This document shows positions 16,795 to 26,136 of a stretch of DNA of 64,000 nucleotides, in pieces; position 1 is the stretch's first letter; the number at the start of each line of letters is the position of its first letter. The notes beneath the pieces are model-generated. The model did not search any database and was not told where the DNA came from. It saw only the letters and a program-made list of their open reading frames with translations. The DNA is from Alphaproteobacteria bacterium HT1-32 (lineage in GTDB: Bacteria > Pseudomonadota > Alphaproteobacteria > Rhodospirillales > HT1-32): contig WJPL01000001.1 in assembly GCA_009649675.1 (NCBI GenBank), positions 366,889 to 430,888 of the forward strand, read 5' to 3'. The position numbers were made by a program, and so were the translations under genes.

Positions 16795-17342
16795 TACCCG
16801 CTCACCACCATATCCACAAAACTAGTCAAATCATCGAAGACCGCAACATCAGAGACATCATCCGGCAAACCAGCCGCCATAATCGAAGCCCCCTTACCGG
16901 TTCTCACCAGTGCCGGGCGGCAGCCAATCGCCTTCGCAGCCCGGAGATCACCCAGTGAATCACCAACAAACCAGACATCACCAGCCACTGCACTGAAATC
17001 CGCCAGCGCCTCCCGCAACATGCCTGGTCCGGGCTTGCGTCTGTCATTCGCCTCCCCGGCAGCTTCCGGGCAGACATAAATGGCATCAATCCGCCCGCCT
17101 TCACGAGAGACTTCCCGACGAAGATGGTCATGAATCTGACGCAGCACCGCAGGCGCCAGTTCACCTCGGCCGACACAGGCCTGATTGGTCGCAATCGCAA
17201 TCTTGTATCCGGCATGACTCAATCGGGCCGTGGCTGCAACAGCACCCGGTATCAGGTCAAAGTCGGCAAACCGGGTGACCGAGGCCGGAAGATCGACGTT
17301 CAGCACCCCGTCGCGGTCGAGAATTACAAGCGGCATGGTCAT
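16794..17342 (-). CDS. gmhB: HAD-IIIA phosphatase, GmhB-like (heptose bisphosphate phosphatase)
   Basis: Phosphatase of 182 aa. HAD motif I is LDRDGVLN at the N-terminus, followed by ATNQACVGRG (motif II region) and VGDSLGDLRAA (motif IV); KPGPGML supplies the lysine of motif III. GmhB removes the 7-phosphate of glycero-manno-heptose bisphosphate for LPS core synthesis, but histidinol-phosphate phosphatases of the same subfamily look alike. ATG at 17342 (MTMPLVILDRDG) overlaps the ftsX stop by 4 nt and is preferred over the longer frame. No other heptose gene is nearby, so the substrate is likely rather than certain. Confidence 0.78.
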   Translation of the reverse strand: MTMPLVILDRDGVLNVDLPASVTRFADFDLIPGAVAATARLSHAGYKIAIATNQACVGRGELAPAVLRQIHDHLRREVSREGGRIDAIYVCPEAAGEANDRRKPGPGMLREALADFSAVAGDVWFVGDSLGDLRAAKAIGCRPALVRTGKGASIMAAGLPDDVSDVAVFDDLTSFVDMVVSG

Positions 17343-18220
17343 GACAGTTTCCTGAGGGCAGCGTAAACCGTTGCCCGCGCCGTTGCCCATGCAATCGCCG
17401 AAACCAGCAGCGGTGTCAGTGCAAGGATCGTCCAGCTCAGCGGAGACAGCTGGGCTGAGGGCAGAAGCGCGGCATCAATCCGGCTTGCCAGCCAGGAAAA
17501 CCCATAGACCGTTCCTGCTGCAAACACCCCGCCAATCAGCCCGCCACGCAGCCCGAGCCAGAGCGCACGGGCCCCGAACTTGCGGGCAATATAGGAATCT
17601 CTGGCCCCGACAAGATGGAGGATTTCAACCACATCATGATGAATGGCAAGCCCGGTCCGGGTGGTGAACATCACCGTCAGAATGGTGACCAGCAAGACAA
17701 TGGCAAACACCCCGACTGCCGCGATTTCAAACCATAGCACAACATTGATGAAATTCTGCAGCCAGACCCGGTGGTCATCAAGACGGGCACCGGGCACCGC
17801 CGCCCGTAACTCCCGCGCAATGGTTTGCAGGTCTGCGACATCCGGGTCCAGCCGCACATCAATCAGCCGCGGCAGGGGCAGATCGACGATATGCTCGCCG
17901 GACCCAAGCCAGGGTTCCAGCAGGGCGGCTGCCGCCTCAACGGAAAGGGCCTCAACACCCAGCACTCCCGGCTGTGATTCTAGCACATCCAGCGCCCGGC
18001 TGACCGTGTCTTCCTGCACGCCACCCTCCAGCGTCTCAGGCGCGATCTGTACCGTCGCTGTCCCGCTGATTTCAGCGTTCCAGGCATCGACCATCGTGTG
18101 AACACTCAGCACCGCCGACAGAGCCAGAAACGCGAGGTAGACCATGAAAGCCGTCACCCAGGGCAGAAACCGCTGGGCATTATCGCGCGCAAACAACTGA
18201 CCGGCAGAAGGTTGCGCCAT
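17339..18220 (-). CDS. ftsX: Cell division protein FtsX (permease-like)
   Basis: Membrane partner of FtsE, 293 aa. It has an N-terminal helix (FMVYLAFLALSAVLSVHTMV), a periplasmic loop of about 120 aa that in this family engages peptidoglycan hydrolase activators, and three C-terminal helices. The FtsX hallmark layout and direct coupling to ftsE (TAATG overlap) fix the assignment. The FtsEX complex controls septal wall hydrolysis rather than transporting a substrate. Its stop overlaps gmhB. Confidence 0.92.
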   Translation of the reverse strand: MAQPSAGQLFARDNAQRFLPWVTAFMVYLAFLALSAVLSVHTMVDAWNAEISGTATVQIAPETLEGGVQEDTVSRALDVLESQPGVLGVEALSVEAAAALLEPWLGSGEHIVDLPLPRLIDVRLDPDVADLQTIARELRAAVPGARLDDHRVWLQNFINVVLWFEIAAVGVFAIVLLVTILTVMFTTRTGLAIHHDVVEILHLVGARDSYIARKFGARALWLGLRGGLIGGVFAAGTVYGFSWLASRIDAALLPSAQLSPLSWTILALTPLLVSAIAWATARATVYAALRKLS

Positions 18221-18942
18221 TATCTGTCACCCTGCTTGCCGGCAGGCCGTGGCGGCAGGGCATCGGTTACCGGAAGCTGCATGACGCCCTGATTGATCCG
18301 CATGACCGGATACTGAAACCGGCGCACCAGCCCCTCATTATGCGTCGCAATAATGATGGTCGTACCCAGCTTGTTGAGTTCCTCGAACAGATACATCAGC
18401 CGCATGGCGATCTTGTCGTCGACATTTCCCGTCGGCTCGTCGGCCAACAACAGTCGCGGGCGGGAAATCACGGCCCGGGCAATCGCGATGCGCTGTTTTT
18501 GTCCGCCCGACATGGTCTTCGGCGTCGCATCAAGGAAATCTTCCAGGCCAACCCAGCCCAGCAATTCCTCGACATGCCGCTTTACTTCCGCATCCCGCAC
18601 CCCGGCGATACGCAGCGGCAAAGCGACATTCTCAAGGCCGCTTAACTGATCCAGCAGACGAAAATCCTGAAACACGACACCAATACGCCGTCGAATCGCG
18701 GCAATTTCATGACGCCTTATGCTGCTGACATTGCGATCAAACAGGGAAACGATGCCACGGGTCGGTCGATTTGCGAGATAAAGCAGTTTAAGCAGCGACG
18801 ATTTTCCAGCGCCGCTGGGCCCCAGCAGGAACCGAAAATCCCCCGGAGCGAGCCGAAAGCTGATATCGCGCAGGATCTCCGGCCCCGAGCCATATCGGAG
18901 ACCAACATTCTCAAACCTGACAACAGACTGATCTTCAGCCAA
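18220..18942 (-). CDS. ftsE: Cell division ATP-binding protein FtsE
   Basis: ATPase of 240 aa. It shows Walker A GPSGAGKSSLL, Q-loop VFQDFRLL, signature MSGGQKQR, Walker B LLLADEPTGNVD and H-loop ATHNEGL, in the exact spacing of FtsE. It is first gene of the ftsE-ftsX-gmhB-ydcF-plsC set. A perfect 16-bp palindrome lies about 55 nt upstream between it and the divergent zinc-ribbon gene. Confidence 0.94.
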   Translation of the reverse strand: MAEDQSVVRFENVGLRYGSGPEILRDISFRLAPGDFRFLLGPSGAGKSSLLKLLYLANRPTRGIVSLFDRNVSSIRRHEIAAIRRRIGVVFQDFRLLDQLSGLENVALPLRIAGVRDAEVKRHVEELLGWVGLEDFLDATPKTMSGGQKQRIAIARAVISRPRLLLADEPTGNVDDKIAMRLMYLFEELNKLGTTIIIATHNEGLVRRFQYPVMRINQGVMQLPVTDALPPRPAGKQGDR

Positions 18943-18997
18943 AATTAACGCATCTCCCTCAATCTCTGAGACTTAACCGGGGAAAGTCTGAACGTCC

Positions 18998-19013
18998 AGT
19001 GGGCTAGCCCACT
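18998..19013. promoter_or_regulatory. Perfect 16-bp palindrome between ftsE and the zinc-ribbon gene
   Basis: agtgggctagcccact reads the same on both strands. It lies 55 nt upstream of ftsE and 61 nt upstream of the divergent gene at 19075, so it may be a shared operator. No regulator family is recognised from the motif. Confidence 0.4.
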
Positions 19014-19074
19014 TGTCTCGGATTCAGCCCGCAACTATAAACAATTGTTTCACATTACGCGGTTACCGAGGCCC

Positions 19075-20019
19075 ATGTTAGTAAGCTGTCCGAATTGCGC
19101 GGCGAAATACAACATTCGTGATGAACTCATCGGCCCGGCAGGCCGAAAGGTAAAATGCGCGCGTTGTGAACATTCATGGCATGCGACAGCCGTCGCTGCA
19201 GCAGTGGCTCCGCCCCCGCCACCGCCACCACCGCCACCACCTCCACCACCTCCACCACCGCCTCCTCCGCCAGAGCCGGAGCCAGAGCCGGAAGAGAACG
19301 AACCGGTTGATGTCGCGGAAATGGTCACGGACGAGCCGGATGAGGCAACCCCTGATTTTCCGATCGAGGATGTCACCGTTGACGATGATCCCGACGATGG
19401 CATGCCAACGCTGGAGGTACAGGATGCCCCGGAACCGGCTGCCGGAACAGAAACCGACCGGAGTGGCCCGGCACTGAATGATGTGCTGCCGCCTGAACCG
19501 GAGCCCATTCCGAATGTCTTCAGCCCCGGCATGTCGGCACCCCAGCGCAAGCGCAAGAGCGGCGGCAAAGGAGCACTGACATTCTTCATCGTGCTGTTCC
19601 TTATTCTGGGCACGGCTGCTGCCTTGTGGTTCTTCCGCTCAACTGTACAGGATGTCTTCCCCTCAACCCGTGTACAGTACCACAAGCTGATTGATCTGCT
19701 TGGTCTGCCACCTGAATATCCGGGTGCCGGCCTTGAACTGGACTGTCCCGCTGACAAACTGTCCCGGGACAGCGATTCTGCCGGCAATGAATCAATCACC
19801 GCGGTCTGCACGGTCAGCAATATCACCGACCGGCCGGTCGAATTTCCTCAGGTCCGGATCCGCCTGACCAACATCAACGGTACGATTATCCATAAGGAAG
19901 AAATCATCGCTCCGCCTCAGCCCATCGTTACACCGGGTGAGGTGGTTGTCTTCTCGCCGACAGTCAGCGGCGTCGGCCGGGCACTGCGGATGGATGTCGA
20001 CTTTGTTGACAGGATGTAG
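19075..20019 (+). CDS. MJ0042-type zinc-ribbon / DUF3426 membrane protein with polyproline tract
   Basis: Protein of 314 aa. The N-terminus LVSCPNCAAKYNI...KVKCARC is an MJ0042 zinc ribbon with two CxxC knuckles. It is followed by an uninterrupted run of 21 prolines, a Pro-Glu repeat and a long acidic linker, then one membrane helix (FFIVLFLILGTAAALWFF, about residues 175-192) and a C-terminal DUF3426 domain. ATG at 19075 starts right at the zinc ribbon; the frame from 19045 adds ten unlikely residues. The family is common in alphaproteobacteria, and the function is unknown. The proline run should require elongation factor P. It converges with the TIGR02302 gene, with only 10 nt between stops. 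Confidence 0.88.
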   Translation: MLVSCPNCAAKYNIRDELIGPAGRKVKCARCEHSWHATAVAAAVAPPPPPPPPPPPPPPPPPPPPPEPEPEPEENEPVDVAEMVTDEPDEATPDFPIEDVTVDDDPDDGMPTLEVQDAPEPAAGTETDRSGPALNDVLPPEPEPIPNVFSPGMSAPQRKRKSGGKGALTFFIVLFLILGTAAALWFFRSTVQDVFPSTRVQYHKLIDLLGLPPEYPGAGLELDCPADKLSRDSDSAGNESITAVCTVSNITDRPVEFPQVRIRLTNINGTIIHKEEIIAPPQPIVTPGEVVVFSPTVSGVGRALRMDVDFVDRM

Positions 20020-20029
20020 CTGACCCGGT

Positions 20030-22555
20030 CTAGAACGTCTCCAGCAGACGATCGATATAGTCCAGTTCAGTTTCCGGGCGCGCCGTGTCACCAGACCGGC
20101 GGCGGAGTTCATCTAGAATGTCGCGGGCGCGCTGAACATCCCCCTTGGTCGGGATGGCTGTCCGGCCATCATCCACTTCTCCACCCCTGTCCTGTTCAAA
20201 CCGGCGACCCAGCGGATCGCGGCCATCGCCCTGCAACTGCTGCTGGTTACCGCGACCGCCCCGGCCATTACCCGGCTGGCGGCCCATCTGCTGCTGGCGG
20301 GCCATCTGTTCGGCCATGTCCCGGGCACCTTCCCGCAGGGCATTCATCGCATCACCCTGTGCCTGCATGGCATCTTCTGCCGATCCTTCACCGAGCTGCT
20401 TTGAAGCATCCCGCATGGCCCGCTCTGCGCGCCCCAGCGCATCGGGTATCTGACCATTTTCACCAAGCTGGCGCATCATTTCACCAAGCTGACGCCGCAG
20501 AGCCTCCTGTTCACCGGCCCCGCGCTTCATATCTTCCTGTGACTGTTGCTGCCCCTGAATACCGCGCTGCTGCTGTTGCTGGCTGTTACGGAATGTCTCG
20601 TCCATCAGTTCCTGCTGACGACGCATCATTTCCTGCATCTGGCCCATACGCTTCTGCATCTCGCCATTCTGGCCGGGCTGCTGACGCATGCCGGCAAGCG
20701 GCATGTTCTTCATCTGCTCCAGCATCTGGCGAAGCTGACTCAGCATCTGCTTGGCCGCTTCCTTCGCACCGATTTCATTCAGCTGACGCATCTGCTCCAG
20801 CATATCCTGCATCTCGCGGGACGACAGTACCTGGGCATCCGGATCAATGGGCTGGTCACTTGGCCCCATCTCCTGAAGTTTCTGGGCCAGCTCCTTGAAA
20901 TATTCCTGCATCGCCTGCGCCAGCTCGTTCATGAGCTGCTGCATCTCTGCATCGGTGACATCGTCGCGGTCCATCGCTTCCTGCAGCCGCTTTTCAGCCT
21001 CGGCCAGCCGGCGTTCCGCCAGTGCCAGTTCACCGTCCTCGATCCTGAGGGCAATGGTCCAGAGCAATTCCTGAATCGAGGCAAGACCCGCGGCATTTTC
21101 CGGCGCATAGCGCAGACGGGCTGCCGCCGAACGCATCGCCAGGAAGACCCCGATATCACTGTTGAACAGGCCGGGGCGGGAGGAAATGGCATTCAGAACC
21201 TCGAACACACTCTCCCGGTCCGTCGGATGCAGGGTCAGCTGCTTGCGTGCACCGACCACCATACGGGCTGCCGGCTGGTTGAAGCTCCGTTCCGGCAGGT
21301 TCAGTTCGACCCATTCGGTCTGACCTGTCTGCCCGGTTGCATCGGTTACGGACAGCTGTACAGAGGCCATCAGCCCCGCCCAGGGGTGAGCGGTCAGGTC
21401 ATTTGCGTGACGTCCCTTCGCCCCTGTGGGCGACAAGCCGGGCAACGGCAGGGTATAGGAAATCTCACGTGGTGAGCCTTCAAGAATTTCGGCACCATCC
21501 GGACGGCGGATTGTCGCTGTCGCATCCTCCACCCCGAAATCATCGGAAATTTCATATTCCAGCGCCAGCTGGTTACGCTTATCGCCAGTTGGAGGCTTGA
21601 GATAGGATATTGTCGGCGGACTATCCGCCACAACGGCGACCGGCCATTCAGCCAGCGTTCTGTCACCATCCGTAAAACGCAGCGTTGTCCCGCCTGATAA
21701 TTCAGTCTCCAGCGTGAAGCTGCTTTCTCCAACGACTGACAAGGGGGTCTGGCTGCTTCCGGTATCAAGCTGCGGCGCTTCCAGCCTGCCTTGCAGGGAC
21801 GCCAGCAGGCGCGAGCCTTCCGGCACAACGACCCGTTTGACCTCTGACGCCGGGCTGGCTGTGGCTGCCTCTTCCTGCCGGGAGGCTTCCCGATAGGTGA
21901 GATAAACCGGCGCAAGCCGTGTATAGGCAGGCGGCGTTATCCAGAGCTCAACCTGCAGGGGTGTCTGGGTTCCGAAACGACTGAAGTCAGGAACCATCGC
22001 CGCAGAAAACCGGTCTGCCAGACGGCCATCACCAACCACGAAACCAACCAGCAGCAAAAGACAGGCCCCGCCAACCGCAGCATACCGGTCAGACCCGGCC
22101 AGTGTCGGCCGCGGGGCTGCGCTGTTCAGACCAGCCAGTCTGGCGCGCTCACGTTGCTGATGCAGACGCCATAATGCAGTTGTCAGGGGATTCTGGTTGC
22201 CGTCCGCAAGACGGTCTTCGACAGCTTCAATCGGACGATGTTGCAGCTTATTGGACTGTTCAACCCGGGCCCGTATCTCGGCCATGCCCGGCAGGCTGAA
22301 ACCACGCAGCCCGCGAAACAGGCTGAAGCCTGTCACGCCGGCCATCAGGACCAGAAGAACAAGATGCAGCCAGACAGGCAGCGCGGGCAGAATTCCGGAA
22401 AGAGCCAGACCAAGACCGAGAAGGATAAATGCGACAGGAAGCCACAGACATCTGACGGCCCGTTCCCATGAGATGGACCACCCGGTCCGCCAGAGAACAC
22501 CCGAGAATGACGGGCTGTTCACGCCGCTGTTTCTGGTATCCCGCTGGTCCGTCAT
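20030..22555 (-). CDS. TIGR02302 / DUF4175 family membrane protein
   Basis: Large protein of 841 aa. Two or three N-terminal membrane helices are followed by a soluble region and a long, Gln/Met-rich, coiled-coil-like C-terminus (ELAQKLQEMGPSDQ, MRRQQELMDETFRNSQQQQQR) ending in LDYIDRLLETF. This architecture is the alphaproteobacterial TIGR02302 family. Its role is unknown; placement after lysA in many genomes is familiar. Here it is 15 nt downstream of lysA and is the last gene of argH-lptM-lysA-TIGR02302. Confidence 0.88.
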   Translation of the reverse strand: MTDQRDTRNSGVNSPSFSGVLWRTGWSISWERAVRCLWLPVAFILLGLGLALSGILPALPVWLHLVLLVLMAGVTGFSLFRGLRGFSLPGMAEIRARVEQSNKLQHRPIEAVEDRLADGNQNPLTTALWRLHQQRERARLAGLNSAAPRPTLAGSDRYAAVGGACLLLLVGFVVGDGRLADRFSAAMVPDFSRFGTQTPLQVELWITPPAYTRLAPVYLTYREASRQEEAATASPASEVKRVVVPEGSRLLASLQGRLEAPQLDTGSSQTPLSVVGESSFTLETELSGGTTLRFTDGDRTLAEWPVAVVADSPPTISYLKPPTGDKRNQLALEYEISDDFGVEDATATIRRPDGAEILEGSPREISYTLPLPGLSPTGAKGRHANDLTAHPWAGLMASVQLSVTDATGQTGQTEWVELNLPERSFNQPAARMVVGARKQLTLHPTDRESVFEVLNAISSRPGLFNSDIGVFLAMRSAAARLRYAPENAAGLASIQELLWTIALRIEDGELALAERRLAEAEKRLQEAMDRDDVTDAEMQQLMNELAQAMQEYFKELAQKLQEMGPSDQPIDPDAQVLSSREMQDMLEQMRQLNEIGAKEAAKQMLSQLRQMLEQMKNMPLAGMRQQPGQNGEMQKRMGQMQEMMRRQQELMDETFRNSQQQQQRGIQGQQQSQEDMKRGAGEQEALRRQLGEMMRQLGENGQIPDALGRAERAMRDASKQLGEGSAEDAMQAQGDAMNALREGARDMAEQMARQQQMGRQPGNGRGGRGNQQQLQGDGRDPLGRRFEQDRGGEVDDGRTAIPTKGDVQRARDILDELRRRSGDTARPETELDYIDRLLETF

Positions 22556-22570
22556 GTTGCAATCCTGTTG

Positions 22571-23866
22571 CTAGGCAGCACCCTTTCGGGGCTGATGAGA
22601 CCCGATCCATTCAGGTATCTGGTCACGACCCATTATAGCATCAATATCTTCACGTGGCCGAATTATTGAATATCGTCCCTCGCTGACCAGAACTTCAGCC
22701 GCCGGGGGGCGTGCGTTATAGCTGGAAGCCATCACCGCGCCATAGGCCCCGGCACTCATGAAAGCGACCAGATCCCCGTGTTTCAGCGCCGGTAAAGCCC
22801 GCTGGCGGGCGAAAGTATCCCCGGTTTCGCAGACCGGGCCGACAATATCCGCTGGTCTGTCACCCGCAGCGGGGGTGCTTTCCCTGACGGTAAGAATTTC
22901 GTGATAGGCATCATACATGGCCGGTCTGACGAGATCATTCATTGCCGCATCAACAACAACAAAGCGTCTTGCCTCGCCCTCCTTCAGGCGAACCACGGAC
23001 GAGAGCAGCGCACCCGCCGGGCCAACAATCGAGCGACCGGGTTCAAACACCAGTTCGCAGCCAAGGTCGCCAACGGTCTCCCGGACTACCGCCGCATAAT
23101 CGCTCATCTCCGGAATGCTCTCGCCTTCATAGGAGATACCAAGCCCCCCGCCGAGGTCGAGCCGGGAGACGGTATGACCTGCTGCCCGCAATTCACGGAC
23201 AAGATCGGCGACAATAGCAAATGCCTCACGATAGGGTTGCAGCGAAGTCAGCTGCGAGCCGATATGGGTCGCGATGCAATCGAGGTCGACATGACTGTAC
23301 TCACGCGCCCGGTCAAACAGCAGCCGGGCCCGCTCCAGCGAGATACCGAATTTGTTTTCGGCCTTGCCCGTGGTGATCTTGGCATGGGTCTTGGCATCCA
23401 CATCCGGATTCACACGAATGGCCGCTGACGTACGGATCCCCTTTTCCGCTGCGATGCGGGCAAGGCTTTCCATTTCATCTTCAGATTCGACATTCAGCGA
23501 CAGCAACCCCGCATCAAGTGCGGCGGCAATCTCCACATCGGTTTTCCCGACGCCGGAGAACACGATATTTTCCGGCGAAACACCCACCGCCAGCGCCTTC
23601 CGCAACTCGCCGACGGAAACCACATCCAGGCCAGCGCCTGCATTTGCCAGCAATTGCAGGACCGCCATGTTATCATTCGCCTTCATGGCGTAGCAGACAT
23701 GTCCGCCCAGCGGCTCCAGCGCATCGCGATAGGCAGCAAACCGGCGCAGGATACCCGCCGCTGAATATACATAGGTCGGGGTGCCGACAGCCTGTGCAAT
23801 ATCGCTCAGCCGCACGCCTTCGGTTGTCAGCTCACCATCGACATATTCAAAATCCCAGCGGCTCAT
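22571..23866 (-). CDS. lysA: Diaminopimelate decarboxylase
   Basis: PLP enzyme of 431 aa making L-lysine from meso-diaminopimelate. The cofactor lysine is in VCYAMKAND near residue 62; further marks are DVVSVGELRKAL, the phosphate-binding GGGLGISYEGE, the fold-type III C-terminal VVDAAMNDL and CETGDTFA, which carries the substrate-contacting cysteine. It begins within the end of the lptM lipoprotein gene (4 nt overlap). The order argH-lipoprotein-lysA matches many proteobacteria. Confidence 0.95.
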   Translation of the reverse strand: MSRWDFEYVDGELTTEGVRLSDIAQAVGTPTYVYSAAGILRRFAAYRDALEPLGGHVCYAMKANDNMAVLQLLANAGAGLDVVSVGELRKALAVGVSPENIVFSGVGKTDVEIAAALDAGLLSLNVESEDEMESLARIAAEKGIRTSAAIRVNPDVDAKTHAKITTGKAENKFGISLERARLLFDRAREYSHVDLDCIATHIGSQLTSLQPYREAFAIVADLVRELRAAGHTVSRLDLGGGLGISYEGESIPEMSDYAAVVRETVGDLGCELVFEPGRSIVGPAGALLSSVVRLKEGEARRFVVVDAAMNDLVRPAMYDAYHEILTVRESTPAAGDRPADIVGPVCETGDTFARQRALPALKHGDLVAFMSAGAYGAVMASSYNARPPAAEVLVSEGRYSIIRPREDIDAIMGRDQIPEWIGSHQPRKGAA

Positions 23867-24006
23867 TTGTTCGGATACTTCTTCGGATATTCAGAACCGG
23901 CGGGATGCAGCGGTGCATTCTTTTTGCCGCAGGCGGAAAGGCCGGACGCAAGACCAGCCGTCAGCAGCGACAGGATCAGGATACGGGTCAGCAACTGCAT
24001 TTTCAT
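23863..24006 (-). CDS. lptM: Small lipoprotein, LptM (YifL)-like
   Basis: A 47-residue ORF fills the gap between argH and lysA and overlaps both by 4 nt. It has a basic start (MKMQLLTR), a hydrophobic stretch and the lipobox LSAC at residues 22-25, followed by GKKNAPLHP and a short Lys/Pro-rich tail. The CGKKGPL-like start of the mature part is the hallmark of LptM, the outer-membrane lipoprotein that assists LptD disulfide maturation in E. coli, where it is also encoded next to the dap/lysA region. The function is inferred from that resemblance. Confidence 0.85.
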   Translation of the reverse strand: MKMQLLTRILILSLLTAGLASGLSACGKKNAPLHPAGSEYPKKYPNK

Positions 24007-25397
24007 GCCTCCTTCAGAAAGCGCTTACGTGCCTCGACAACAGCCGCCCGGACATTCGCCGGGGCCGTGCCGCCAAAGCTGGTGCGTGACGCAACAGAAT
24101 TATCAACACCAAGAACGTCAAAGATATCCCCGGTTATCCCCGGTTCAACCGACTGCATGTCAGCCAGGGTCAGGTCTTCCAGACCAACGGAGCGGTCCTC
24201 AGCCATCTTCACCAGCGTTCCGGTGACGTGATGCGCACGCCGAAACGGCATGCCCAGACTGCGCACCAGCCAGTCCGCAAGATCTGTCGCGGTGGAAAAG
24301 CCCTGCCCCGCAGCCTGCCGGAGCACATCCGCATTCGGCTTCATGTCACGGACCATGCCTGCCGTCGCGGCAATGCAGAGCGCAATAGTGTCTGTCGCTT
24401 CGAATACCGGCTCCTTGTCTTCCTGCATATCCTTGGAATAGGTCAGGGACAGGCCCTTCATGACCACCATGAAGCCCTGCAGACAACCGAACAGCCGTCC
24501 GGACTTGGCCCGCACCAGTTCCGCCGCATCCGGATTGCGTTTCTGCGGCATGATTGACGAGCCCGTGGTAAAGGCGTCGGTCAGCGTGATGAAACGAAAC
24601 TGTGCCGAACACCAGATCACCGTTTCCTCGGCAAAGCGGGAGAGGTGAATACCAAGAATGGACAATGCCGACAGATATTCCATGGCGAAATCCCGGTCCG
24701 AAACGGAATCGAGCGAATTCGCCGTTGGCCGGTCAAAGCCGAGCGCCGCCGCCGTGGCATGACGGTCAATCGGGAAGGACGTTCCCGCCAGTGCCGCAGC
24801 ACCAAGCGGCGATTCATTCAACCGCCGGCGGCAATCCGCCAGCCGTGAACGATCACGACCGATCATCTCGACATAAGCCAGCATGTGATGGCCGAAAGTG
24901 ACAGGCTGCGCCGTCTGCAAATGGGTGAATCCGGGCATGACGATATCCGCCCCCGCCTCTGCCTGGTCAATGAACGCGGCCTGCAGGTCAGCCAGCGACT
25001 GATCGACATTGTCGATGGCATCGCGGACCCACAGACGAAAATCGGTTGCGACCTGATCGTTACGGGAACGTCCGGTATGCAACCGGCCCGCCGATGCGCC
25101 GATCAGATCAGCCAGCCGGGATTCGACATTCATATGAATGTCTTCCAGGGCTGACGAAAAAGTAAAATTGCCGCTTTCGATCTCACCTTCGATCTTCTGC
25201 AGGCCATCAATTATAGCATCGCCATCTTCTGCACCGATGATCGACTGCGCGACCAGCATACGACAATGAGCGACAGAGGCGCGGATATCCTGTGCATAGA
25301 GCCGCTGATCGAAATCGATCGAGGCGTTAATGCGTTCCATAATTTCGGAGGGACCAGCCGCAAACCGGCCGCCCCACATATCATTCGACTGCGTCAT
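24003..25397 (-). CDS. argH: Argininosuccinate lyase
   Basis: Last enzyme of arginine synthesis, cleaving argininosuccinate to arginine and fumarate. It has 464 aa. The fumarase-superfamily signature [12 protein letters not shown] lies near residue 282; [10 protein letters not shown] near residue 107 and [10 protein letters not shown] near residue 155 are ArgH-specific. It heads the operon with lptM, lysA and the TIGR02302 gene, and is divergent from the thioredoxin-like gene. Confidence 0.96.
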   Translation of the reverse strand: MTQSNDMWGGRFAAGPSEIMERINASIDFDQRLYAQDIRASVAHCRMLVAQSIIGAEDGDAIIDGLQKIEGEIESGNFTFSSALEDIHMNVESRLADLIGASAGRLHTGRSRNDQVATDFRLWVRDAIDNVDQSLADLQAAFIDQAEAGADIVMPGFTHLQTAQPVTFGHHMLAYVEMIGRDRSRLADCRRRLNESPLGAAALAGTSFPIDRHATAAALGFDRPTANSLDSVSDRDFAMEYLSALSILGIHLSRFAEETVIWCSAQFRFITLTDAFTTGSSIMPQKRNPDAAELVRAKSGRLFGCLQGFMVVMKGLSLTYSKDMQEDKEPVFEATDTIALCIAATAGMVRDMKPNADVLRQAAGQGFSTATDLADWLVRSLGMPFRRAHHVTGTLVKMAEDRSVGLEDLTLADMQSVEPGITGDIFDVLGVDNSVASRTSFGGTAPANVRAAVVEARKRFLKEA

Positions 25398-25487
25398 GCG
25401 GCAATCCCGGCTGAAAAAGGGTGGTTATTTCGGCGATTGTCCCCATATCTGCCGATGTCTCAAGCCGTTTACGCCGGAGAATTCAGA

Positions 25488-26033
25488 ATGATACCGCTCA
25501 TCAGGGCCATCGCCATCCTGCTGATCATGACGCCTGCACTGGCTGTCGCCGGTCCGCCAAAGAACTATGAACGGCTGGACAGCGAAACCAGCCTCCCGTC
25601 CGATAGCTTCACCAACGGTCTGGGTGTCGAAATGCAGCTGGGTGATTTTCACGGCAAGGTGGTGCTGCTCAATCTCTGGGCGACATGGTGCGGCCCCTGC
25701 GTCCGGGAGATGCCGCATCTGGATAAATTGCAGGCAATGCTGGGCGGAGCCGACTTTGAGGTCGTTGCCCTGTCATCAGACCGGGGTGGCGTCGAGAAGG
25801 TCGAACCCTTCTTCCGCCGCACCAATGTCGATCATCTGGAGATTTATCTGGATCCGAAAAACCGGATAGCCCGGGCGCTCGGAGCCCGCGGTCTGCCGAC
25901 AACCTATATCATTGACGCCGAAGGCCGATTGCTCGGCTCTGTCGCCGGCGCACTGGACTGGACTGCACCGGAAATCGTCGACTGGCTGAAAGGCATTATC
26001 GCCCGGCGTCAGGAACAGGCACTGGCCGGGTAA
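25488..26033 (+). CDS. TlpA-family periplasmic thiol:disulfide oxidoreductase
   Basis: Protein of 181 aa with an N-terminal signal sequence (MIPLIRAIAILLIMTPALAVAG) and a thioredoxin fold carrying the redox motif WATWCGPC near residue 62. TlpA/ResA proteins keep apocytochrome c or oxidase cysteines reduced in the periplasm. ATG at 25488 was chosen because it gives an immediate signal peptide; an upstream ATG at 25455 is possible. It is divergent from argH, an arrangement seen often in alphaproteobacteria. Confidence 0.88.
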   Translation: MIPLIRAIAILLIMTPALAVAGPPKNYERLDSETSLPSDSFTNGLGVEMQLGDFHGKVVLLNLWATWCGPCVREMPHLDKLQAMLGGADFEVVALSSDRGGVEKVEPFFRRTNVDHLEIYLDPKNRIARALGARGLPTTYIIDAEGRLLGSVAGALDWTAPEIVDWLKGIIARRQEQALAG

Positions 26034-26066
26034 GACGGAGGTGCTTCGTCCCGGCTGAAACCACTC

Positions 26067-26100
26067 TCCCTCATCCCGAAACCAGTTCAGGATGAAGGGA
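26067..26100. repeat. Dispersed hairpin repeat, copy a
   Basis: Arms tccctcatcccgaa and ttcaggatgaaggga form an imperfect stem around ccagt. Related copies are at 29742-29774 and about 33775-33797. This one lies between the convergent ends of the TlpA-like and hbd genes, where it could act as a bidirectional terminator. Confidence 0.65.
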
Positions 26101-26136
26101 AAGCAGAAAAGAGAACGAGACTCCGGATCAGTGGGA

